The position numbers and the translations under genes were made by a program. Below, piece by piece: positions 37,802 through 44,989 of a stretch of 64,000 nucleotides of DNA (the stretch's first letter is position 1; each line of letters begins with the position of its first letter). Source of the stretch: Bartonella koehlerae C-29 (lineage in GTDB: Bacteria > Pseudomonadota > Alphaproteobacteria > Rhizobiales > Rhizobiaceae); assembly GCF_000706625.1 (NCBI RefSeq), contig NZ_KL407334.1, positions 1,667,502 through 1,731,501 of the forward strand, in the 5' to 3' direction. The notes below the pieces were generated by a model. It was not told the DNA's origin and did not search any database. It worked only from the letters and a program-made list of their open reading frames with translations.

Positions 37802-39400
37802 ATGTTAGAGCATAATTATCTGTATAAAAATAGCAAAACACTGAAGAATAAATATGGCATAAAAGACCCGAAAAGACTGTATGAGCGCTGTGCCCATGAT
37901 GCAGCCAGAGAGGTTATGAATCTTCGCTTTGAACCACCCCCACAAAGATTTGGTCTCGCTTATTTGAAATTGATCCATTGGAACCTCTTCCATAGGAGTT
38001 TTGAATGGGCAGGTCATACTCGTGATGAACTCTTTACATTTGAAGATGGCAGCTCCGCCCGTATGCCAGCTATGCGCCCAAAAGGTCATAAAATTCCTTT
38101 TGCCGTTGGTCCACAGATTCAAAAAGAACTTAAACAATTAGAGCGAAAACTTACAGCAAGGAATAATTTACAAGGCTTATCACGCCGAGAATTTGCTGAA
38201 AATGCTGCGGAAGTCTTTATGGCTCTCGACCACGCACATCCTTTCAGAAAAGGCAATGGGCGCGCGCAAAGATTGTTTATGGAAAAACTTGGACAAGCAG
38301 CAGGCTATAAGATTGACTTTTCTGTTATCACAAAAGAACGCCTCACCCAAGCCAGTATTGCAGCAATGCAACATGGCAACGCACAACCCATGAAAGATCT
38401 TTTTGAGGATATCACCCATCCGCAAAAATCTCTTCTTTTAAGGGAATTCATCTTTCAAATGAGAAATAGTGGACTTGAGAAAATCAATGAATATGTTGTT
38501 ATCGCAGCAAAAGAAGGTGTACGCTATAATGGCATCTATAAAGGGTGCGCTGCAGAAGGTTTTGTCATAGAATTAGAAGATGGTTTTGTTGTCGGTCATA
38601 AAGATGATCTTAAGCCAGAACAAGTGAAAACATTACAGAACGGTGATCCTATCGTCTTTGCGAAAAGCAATGTTCAAAATCTGAAAGAAACACTGATCCC
38701 AAAAGAGACCTTACCCCCTCTCACCAATGAAGAACTTGCCAAAAGGCTCACAAATAATTCTGGAGTTGAATCATACCGCCATGAAGTCGAACGTTTATCA
38801 AAACGTGTTTATAACAAATCAGAAGCACTAAAAGAAATGGTAGAAATGGTCAATATAGATCCAAGCTTAGGCCCACAGTTCGCCGATCAAATTGCTCAAA
38901 ATCCTAAATCATTTTATAAGCTTGCGGGGAGAAAAATATTTGGCATAAAAAGCCCAAATCGTAGACGTGCCGAAGAGACTATTCCACAGCTATGTGAAGC
39001 CCTTAAAAATTATGCTGATATGACACAACATACAATGGAGGACCTTATAGGGCAGCACCAAAAAGAACAAAAACGCACAGCATGTTCTGTCGAAAAACCA
39101 GAGAGAGATTTGCAACAGCTTTTTACCCTCTCACCAAAACAACAAAGAGAAACCCTGTCTCGTTCTCCTACACTGCAAAAACAACTCCATGCTTTTGCGT
39201 GCCAACTACAGAGTCGTCTATCCTCAGAGGAGCATAGAGCCATACAAGAAAACAATTCCCTAAAACTTTCTTGCATGCTTGGTGTATCGGAAAGTAAAGC
39301 AAAAGAGATTACTAAAGCTGTAAAACAAACCAAAGAAGCACAATGTCAGCTGCGAACTCTCAAAATCAATCGCTCCGCAGCGAGGGCTCTTACCAACTAA
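37802..39400 (+). CDS. bepC: BepC, FIC-BID effector
   Basis: Encodes 532 residues, as known for BepC. The FIC motif HPFRKGNGRAQR is at 146-157 with His146; the Asp/Glu that binds the metal in AMP transferases is Lys150, a feature conserved in BepC and expected to change catalysis. An OB-like linker (about 215-300) and the BID domain (about 310-515) follow, with a basic C-terminal tail. BepC is known to relocate the GEF-H1 exchange factor and induce RhoA-dependent stress fibres in host cells. AAGGAG precedes the ATG. No functional antitoxin gene is next to it. Confidence 0.92.
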   Translation: MLEHNYLYKNSKTLKNKYGIKDPKRLYERCAHDAAREVMNLRFEPPPQRFGLAYLKLIHWNLFHRSFEWAGHTRDELFTFEDGSSARMPAMRPKGHKIPFAVGPQIQKELKQLERKLTARNNLQGLSRREFAENAAEVFMALDHAHPFRKGNGRAQRLFMEKLGQAAGYKIDFSVITKERLTQASIAAMQHGNAQPMKDLFEDITHPQKSLLLREFIFQMRNSGLEKINEYVVIAAKEGVRYNGIYKGCAAEGFVIELEDGFVVGHKDDLKPEQVKTLQNGDPIVFAKSNVQNLKETLIPKETLPPLTNEELAKRLTNNSGVESYRHEVERLSKRVYNKSEALKEMVEMVNIDPSLGPQFADQIAQNPKSFYKLAGRKIFGIKSPNRRRAEETIPQLCEALKNYADMTQHTMEDLIGQHQKEQKRTACSVEKPERDLQQLFTLSPKQQRETLSRSPTLQKQLHAFACQLQSRLSSEEHRAIQENNSLKLSCMLGVSESKAKEITKAVKQTKEAQCQLRTLKINRSAARALTN

Positions 39401-39626
39401 ACACGGGAGATATCTGTAAGTTTGTCCCTCTGAGCGCATCGGCAAGCACAACAAAAGAGATTACAAAAACCGTGAAATAAACTAAAGACATACAATAATA
39501 CCAGCTGCGCACACTCCAAGTTGGCCAATGCGCAGCAAGGGCTTTTAGCAACAACACAGGAAAAAGAGTTGTGACTTTTCCTCTCCTTTCTTGGTGTAAG
39601 TCATTTTGTAAAGATTGCAGGAAAAG
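39401..39626 (+). pseudogene. Decayed duplicate of the bepC 3' end
   Basis: Bases 39430-39560 repeat the last 130 or so bases of bepC (KEITK...VKQTKEAQ and RAARAL-type codons), about 150 bases downstream, with stops. It is the scar of a small tandem duplication, or of a lost further bep. Confidence 0.65.
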
Positions 39627-39865
39627 ATGTTACAAAATGTGACAGAAAATATCCATCAAACAGACTCGGAAATTATATATGATTTATTGATAAAGTTTCA
39701 CAAAAAAACTGTATAAAAGACACAAATGTCGATTACGATAAACGTGAATAGCGGAGGATCTTTGGACGTCATTCAAGTAGCCGTTCTCCTTTGGATAAAA
39801 GCTATTAAACATAGAGGTGAAGAGTGCACCAAAGAGGTTTCTCAAAATATTGAAAGGAAACGTGC
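39627..39865 (+). promoter_or_regulatory. Shared bep leader, copy 1 (bepD)
   Basis: A roughly 235-base leader that recurs upstream of the next three effector genes. Conserved blocks in order: ATTGATAAAGTTTCACAAAAAAAC and TATAAAAGACA (a possible promoter with TTGATA at 39687 and TATAAA at 39712, 19-base spacer), GGAGGATCTTTGGA-GTCATTCAAGTAG, GAGAGTGCACCAAAGAGG-like, and the ribosome site TTGAAAGGAAAC before the ATG. Confidence 0.6.
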
Positions 39866-40936
39866 ATGAAAAAACATCAGTCACCCCCTCCGACATCTCA
39901 TTCTGCGGAAAAAGAAAGAGAACATGAACAAGAAAGAGCGCCTTCTCCTGCATCAGAACCCCTCTATGCAAAGGTGAATAAACCACCCAGAGAACAGCAA
40001 CCCCAAAAATCAGAAGAAACTGTCACTGTCTATGCACCTCAAAACCCATCAGAAACTATCTATGCACCACAAAGGCCACTAGGAAATCCCTATGACAGAC
40101 TTGGTGGGAGACCGAGTAATGGGCGACGTGCTGAGAGACTAGTAGATCCCTATGCAGTAACTGATGTGCAGAATCTAGATAAAGGGCCAGACTTTCAAAG
40201 CTTAGAAAATCCTATCTATGAAGGAGTTGGCGGAGGGGGCCATGGTGGGCGAAATCCTCGAAAATCAGAAGAACATGTGTATGCAGAGCTTGAATTTGGC
40301 GAACAAAGTGGGCGCTCCCTCCATAATCCCGTAGAGTCTGTCTATGCAACAGTTGGCATAGGCACACAGGATGGACAAAACATTCAAACCTTAGAAAATC
40401 CCCTCTACGAAGGAGTTGGCGGAAGGATAACACCCCCTCCAAGAACCCAAAAAGATGAGGTTACCACAAGGCTTTTAAAAAACGTAGACTTCCAATATGG
40501 TGTAGCAGAAATTCAAGAACGGTGTGCTGTTGTTTATGGTAACCGACATGCTTTGAATAAAGAACTTGCTGAAATTCTTGATAATCCTCAAGGTGCAGAC
40601 AAAATCCTATGGAACCTTGCAGCAAATCCTGAAAGTGCTGGTAAACTTGCGGGTCAAAAAGTGCTTGGCATAAAAAGCCCAGGCCGCAGAGAAGCTGAAG
40701 AAGGTTTTGGCCCCCTTTGTTCAGCTCTTGAAAGACATGTAGAGACTGCAAAAAAGCTACACAAGGCTTTTACCCGTGAGCACGACAGACAGAGAGATCA
40801 TGCAAGCCCAGAAAGGCATGGACACAGACATCATCATCGTCATCACTCACAAGAGAGAGAACAGGCTGCTCCAGAGCAGGAAACACAACGCAGACAGAGT
40901 CCTAAAGCCCAAAGAGGAAGGGCTTTTGCGATGTAA
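39866..40936 (+). CDS. bepD: BepD, tyrosine-motif BID effector
   Basis: Encodes 356 residues. The N-terminal half lacks FIC and is Pro/Gly-rich with a series of tyrosine motifs of the EPLYA type: Tyr34, Tyr56, Tyr66, Tyr76, Tyr96, Tyr118, Tyr139, Tyr160 and Tyr181. These are predicted substrates of host Src-family kinases and docking sites for SH2 proteins; B. henselae BepD is known to recruit STAT3-pathway components. One BID domain spans about 203-310, followed by a His/Arg-rich tail (RHGHRHHHRHH). An LENPxYEGVGG segment occurs twice (114-123 and 177-186), so part of the motif array was duplicated. It has the leader shared with the next three effectors. Confidence 0.88.
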   Translation: MKKHQSPPPTSHSAEKEREHEQERAPSPASEPLYAKVNKPPREQQPQKSEETVTVYAPQNPSETIYAPQRPLGNPYDRLGGRPSNGRRAERLVDPYAVTDVQNLDKGPDFQSLENPIYEGVGGGGHGGRNPRKSEEHVYAELEFGEQSGRSLHNPVESVYATVGIGTQDGQNIQTLENPLYEGVGGRITPPPRTQKDEVTTRLLKNVDFQYGVAEIQERCAVVYGNRHALNKELAEILDNPQGADKILWNLAANPESAGKLAGQKVLGIKSPGRREAEEGFGPLCSALERHVETAKKLHKAFTREHDRQRDHASPERHGHRHHHRHHSQEREQAAPEQETQRRQSPKAQRGRAFAM

Positions 40937-40977
40937 GCGTACATAAAAAATACAGATATTTTTTCCTTTCAGCTAAT

Positions 40978-41016
40978 TTCTTGGCACAATCACAACAAAG
41001 TGATTTGTGCCAAGAA
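40978..41016 (+). terminator. Hairpin downstream of bepD
   Basis: A 12-bp outer stem (TTCTTGGCACAA / TTGTGCCAAGAA) with an additional inner TCAC/GTGA pairing, 41 bases after the bepD stop. The following TTGTTATG is a poor T-run, so termination may be incomplete. Confidence 0.6.
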
Positions 41017-41019
41017 TTG

Positions 41020-41256
41020 TTATGAAATGTTACAAAAGAATTCATCAAAAGAGCTTCAAAAATTTTATATAACTTATTGATAAAATTTCACAAAAAAACT
41101 GTATAAAAGACATAAATGTCGATTATGTGAATAACGGAGGATCTTTGGAGGTCATTCAAGTAGCCATCCTCCTTTGTGTAAGAGCTATTAAAGCGTAAAG
41201 GTGGAGAGTGCACCAAAGAGTTTTTCTAAAAACAAAAAGCTTGAAAGGAAACATCC
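41020..41256 (+). promoter_or_regulatory. Shared bep leader, copy 2 (bepE)
   Basis: The closest copy of the bepD leader, with the same promoter-like block (CTTATTGATAAAATTTCAC, TATAAAAGACA) and the same GGAGGATCTTTGGAGGTCATT and GAGAGTGCACCAAAGAG blocks. The ribosome site is GAAAGGAAAC. Confidence 0.6.
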
Positions 41257-42645
41257 ATGAAAAAAAATCAACCACCCCCTCCGACATCTCGTTCTATGAA
41301 AAAAGAAAGAGAGCCCTATGAACAGGCAAGGATGCCTGCACCAGAACCCTTATACGCGACGGTGAACAAAAGACCACCGCGTGCAAAAGACAGGAAACTA
41401 AACAAACCACCAACACAACAGGAAGAAGTCGTATACGCAGCGCTTAATTTTGAAAATAAACCACATCATCCAAGAGACAGGCATTCGAAAAGGAATCCAG
41501 AAAGCGAGACTATATACACAACAGTTACTTCTCAAAGGTCAACACAAGAAGAAGTGCTGTACGAAGATGTCCCTCACAAACTCTCGCACAGCAAACACAC
41601 GAGGCAGAAGCTGACAAGCGAGACTTTATACGCAGAAATCGCTACGCAAAGCACAAAACCATCTCTAACAAAAGAGGAAATTATAAACAGAACGCAACAA
41701 AACCCATTGGTCAAAGCTTATCAACAAGAAGTGACGCATTGGTGCAAAATTGTTTATGGAAATTCAGATGTTTTGAAGAAGAAAATGCAGGAGGTTCTCC
41801 GCAAACCATCTGAGGGAGAGGAACTTTCACGGCAAGTTGCAGAACATCCTACGTCTTTTCATAAACTGGCAGGTCACAACATGTGTGGCTTTAAAACAAG
41901 TGCACGCAGACATGCTGAAGAAGGTTTTAGGCACCTGTGCCAAGCTCTTGACGGTTATGCAAGTGCTGTAAAGCAGGCACAAGAGAACATTACACATGTT
42001 CCACAAGCAGAAGCAAGACGCTATAGACAAGAGCGTGAGCAAAGAGCTGAAAGGTTACAACAACTGCATTATCATCCTGAAAGGGAGAGACAATCCCCCT
42101 CAAATCAAGAAATTCTCGGTATGGTTCAAGAGAATTCATCAGTGCAAAGATATGAAGCACAAGTTGAGCATTGGTGTGAAATTGTTTATGGAAATTCAGG
42201 TATTTTGATGGAGAAAATGGAAGGGATTCTCCAAAAACCATCTGAGGGAGCAGAGCTTTCATGGCAAGTTGCAGCGTATCCTCAATCTGTTCATAAGCTT
42301 GCGGGGTTTAATGCATGTGGCCTAAAAAACGGTACACGCAGACACGCTGAAGCAGGTCTTTCACATCTATGTGATGCCATTGATAATTATGCCAATGCTG
42401 TACAACAAGTAAAGGAAAGCATTATGCGAGGACATCAGGCTCAGACAAAACAAAGCTGCCAAGAACAGTCTAGTAAATTAGCTCAAAGCTTGCAAAGAGA
42501 AAAAGCTTTATCACGGCCTTCTCAACGACTTGAGCGTCAAGCACATCATGAGGGTGCAGAAGCCTCTCGGCAAACACATCAACAATCACCGGAAGTTCCA
42601 CCACGCAAAATGTGCGCAGCAAAAGCAATGGCTTTCGCCAGCTAA
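41257..42645 (+). CDS. bepE: BepE, tyrosine-motif effector with two BID domains
   Basis: Encodes 462 residues, close to the length of B. henselae BepE. The N-terminal part (1-145) holds five tyrosine motifs (EPLYATV, EVVYAAL, ETIYTTV, EVLYEDV, ETLYAEI). Two BID domains follow, starting near 149 (LVKAYQQEVTHWCKIVYGN) and 292 (VQRYEAQVEHWCEIVYGN), then a short basic tail ending AFAS. In B. henselae BepE counteracts cell fragmentation caused by other Beps and supports dissemination. The two BID domains resemble each other strongly and arose by duplication. Confidence 0.86.
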   Translation: MKKNQPPPPTSRSMKKEREPYEQARMPAPEPLYATVNKRPPRAKDRKLNKPPTQQEEVVYAALNFENKPHHPRDRHSKRNPESETIYTTVTSQRSTQEEVLYEDVPHKLSHSKHTRQKLTSETLYAEIATQSTKPSLTKEEIINRTQQNPLVKAYQQEVTHWCKIVYGNSDVLKKKMQEVLRKPSEGEELSRQVAEHPTSFHKLAGHNMCGFKTSARRHAEEGFRHLCQALDGYASAVKQAQENITHVPQAEARRYRQEREQRAERLQQLHYHPERERQSPSNQEILGMVQENSSVQRYEAQVEHWCEIVYGNSGILMEKMEGILQKPSEGAELSWQVAAYPQSVHKLAGFNACGLKNGTRRHAEAGLSHLCDAIDNYANAVQQVKESIMRGHQAQTKQSCQEQSSKLAQSLQREKALSRPSQRLERQAHHEGAEASRQTHQQSPEVPPRKMCAAKAMAFAS

Positions 42646-42975
42646 GCGGCATAGACGCTAAGCGCGCATTAGCTTTGCTTTTTCATGAGATCGTTTAATC
42701 TCATCTCTTGGCTCCGGTCATTTTAGAGAGATTGCGCCAAGAGAGAGTGTTTGGTGTGATGGTACACATTTCATCAAACACCCCATCACTGAACCTAAAT
42801 AACGCATCAGTACAAAGACAAATACCGATTACATTCTGGGCAAAAAACGCAAAATCCTTTGAGGTCATTCAAATGTGCATCCTTCTTTAAAGAAAAAACT
42901 ATCAAAATATACAAGGTGGAGAGTGCACCAAAGAGGTTTTCTAAAAGCAAATTAAAATCTTGAAAGGAAACATGC
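42646..42975 (+). promoter_or_regulatory. Shared bep leader, copy 3
   Basis: From about 42800 the 3' part of the leader is conserved (CCTTTGAGGTCATTCAAATG, GGTGGAGAGTGCACCAAAGAGG, TTGAAAGGAAAC). The promoter-like block of copies 1 and 2 is not clearly present, so this gene may depend on another promoter or on read-through. Confidence 0.5.
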
Positions 42976-44685
42976 ATGAAAAAAAACCAACCACCCTCTT
43001 CCACGTCTCCCTCAGTGAAAGAATTAAAAAAGCGCTATGAACAAAATGCTTCAGGAGCATCTACTCCATCACCCCCCTCAACAGGAGGAGCTCCAAAAGA
43101 AAAAAGACAGCCGTCCTCGAAACTGGAAGCATTAAGAAAACGCTATGAACAAAATGCTGTCCTAACAGCTTCTCAAGAAGCTCTCTCTGCAAAGGATTTT
43201 CGAAAAGAAAAAAGACAACCCCATACGCCACAAAATCCTGAACAATTGTTAAAACGCCATGAACAGCAATCTTCTGTGACACCGCAACAAAGTTCACCAC
43301 AAACACCTCTCTACACAACACCTCTTCCACAACAACTAATTCGCACGCCACCACAAAGACCACCGCGCGCAAAAGACAAGGAGCTCAACAAACAAGCACC
43401 CCCAAACAACCCTCCTCTGTACGTGACACCTGCTCCACAACAACCAATTCGCACGCCACCACAAAGACCACCGCGCGCAAAAGACAAAGAGTTCAACAAA
43501 CAAGCGCCCCAAGACAGCCTTCCCCTGTACACGAAACCTGCTTGCCACAAACCACAGCCCATGAGAGAAAAGGCGCAAAGCAACACATCAGACCAAAACA
43601 ACGAACCTCTCTACGCAACACCTCTTCCACAAAAACGGCAGGCTATGAGAGAAAGAACGCAAAGCAACACATCAGACCAAGACAGCGAACACCTTTACGC
43701 AACAGCTGCTCCATTACAATCGCCACGCATGGAAGAGAAATCTGTAAACACAATGCAACGAAACTTATTGCTCGAAGCATATAAGGAAGAAATCAACTAT
43801 TGGTGCGGAATTGTTTATGGCGATCGGCTTATTTTGCAAAAAAGAATAGAAGATATTCAAGAAAACCCTGCTCTGGGAGAACAGCTCTCATGGGAGGTTT
43901 CAGAACATCCTAAGTCTATTTCTAAGTTTGCCGGTAAAAAAATGCTTGGCGTGAAAACGAAAGCACGCAGAGAAGCTGAAGAAAATTGTCCAGCTCTGCG
44001 TAACGCCATAGATGGTTATGTGTATACTTTGAAATACATACAAAAGAGACCTTTGCATACTCCGCATACGAAGCACCCCCCTGATGAACAACAGACACAG
44101 AGAACGCAAAAAGCTGAAAAAGAAAAAATTCCTCTCTCGAATCAGGAACTTGCCGACAGGGTTCGAACAGAGCCATCGGTTCTATATAGTCAAACAGAAG
44201 TCCAATATTGGTGCCAAATTGTTTTTGATAACCCTTATATTTTGCAATACAGAATTGAAGACATTCAAAAAAATCCTAATATGGGAGAAGAGATTTCATG
44301 GCAAGTTGCAAACAATCCTGGTCTTTTTTCTCCGTTTGCAGGGAAACAAAGACTTGGCATAAAAAATGATGCGCGTAAACAAGCGGAAGCAAGTCTTCCT
44401 TACCTTTGTAACGCCATTGAAGGTTACGCAGATGCTGTAAAACAAGCAAAAGAGGATATTGTACAAGAATATCAAGTACAACAAAGTCGCCAAGAACTGT
44501 CTGCTGGATCGGCTAAACAGTTGCAAAAACAACAAATCTTATCCAAACCGCATAAACTGCCTGAATACTCAACAGGAACCCCACGTCATGAGGCTTTAGA
44601 AACCTCCAGGCAAGCACAACAGAAACCGCCCAACGTTCGATTGTGCGAAGCTGAGAAACCAAAAAGAATGGCGATGACCCTTTAA
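42976..44685 (+). CDS. Bep effector with proline-rich tandem repeats and two BID domains
   Basis: Encodes 569 residues. Residues 1-100 contain several LRKRYEQNA-like units (KELKKRYEQNA, ALRKRYEQNA, LLKRHEQQS). About 112-190 is a Pro-rich array with a 36-residue unit repeated twice (DNA 43321-43428 and 43429-43536), each with PPQRPPRAKDKE and a PLYxT tyrosine motif. About 190-250 has two REKAQSNTSDQ-EPLYAT-type units. BID domains start near 262 and 399. It is BepE/BepF-like; the exact letter is not assigned because Bep naming differs between species. Expected to be tyrosine-phosphorylated in host cells; the PPxRPPR stretches could also bind SH3 domains (inference). Confidence 0.85.
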   Translation: MKKNQPPSSTSPSVKELKKRYEQNASGASTPSPPSTGGAPKEKRQPSSKLEALRKRYEQNAVLTASQEALSAKDFRKEKRQPHTPQNPEQLLKRHEQQSSVTPQQSSPQTPLYTTPLPQQLIRTPPQRPPRAKDKELNKQAPPNNPPLYVTPAPQQPIRTPPQRPPRAKDKEFNKQAPQDSLPLYTKPACHKPQPMREKAQSNTSDQNNEPLYATPLPQKRQAMRERTQSNTSDQDSEHLYATAAPLQSPRMEEKSVNTMQRNLLLEAYKEEINYWCGIVYGDRLILQKRIEDIQENPALGEQLSWEVSEHPKSISKFAGKKMLGVKTKARREAEENCPALRNAIDGYVYTLKYIQKRPLHTPHTKHPPDEQQTQRTQKAEKEKIPLSNQELADRVRTEPSVLYSQTEVQYWCQIVFDNPYILQYRIEDIQKNPNMGEEISWQVANNPGLFSPFAGKQRLGIKNDARKQAEASLPYLCNAIEGYADAVKQAKEDIVQEYQVQQSRQELSAGSAKQLQKQQILSKPHKLPEYSTGTPRHEALETSRQAQQKPPNVRLCEAEKPKRMAMTL

Positions 44686-44989
44686 AGATACATCAACTTT
44701 CGTCTTTCATCTGATCTCTAAATCTGATTTTTTGGTGCTCATCATTTTATAGAAATTCTCCACGTAGTATTGGGCAGCATTACGGAAAACATGGAACAAC
44801 CACTACTGGTCATGTGCCCTTACTACATAAAAATTACAAATACAAATAGTGATTATGATCCATGAAAAAACTCGTGAAATTATTCACATGGACACCCAGC
44901 CTGAAAGAAAAAGCTCTCAAAACATAAAGGTGAAAAATACACCAAAGAGGTTTTCTAAAAGCAAATTAAAATCTCGAAAGGAAACATAC
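44686..44989 (+). promoter_or_regulatory. Shared bep leader, copy 4
   Basis: Only the 3' end is well conserved (TACACCAAAGAGGTTTTCTAAAAGC and TCGAAAGGAAACATAC before ATG 44990). The upstream part has diverged, and the reading frame of the next gene happens to be open through it from 44849. Confidence 0.5.

Noticed and set aside
39673..42975. Repeated leaders as a CRISPR array
   Set aside because: Repeats are long, imperfect and separated by whole genes; no short direct repeats with regular spacers occur anywhere in the window.
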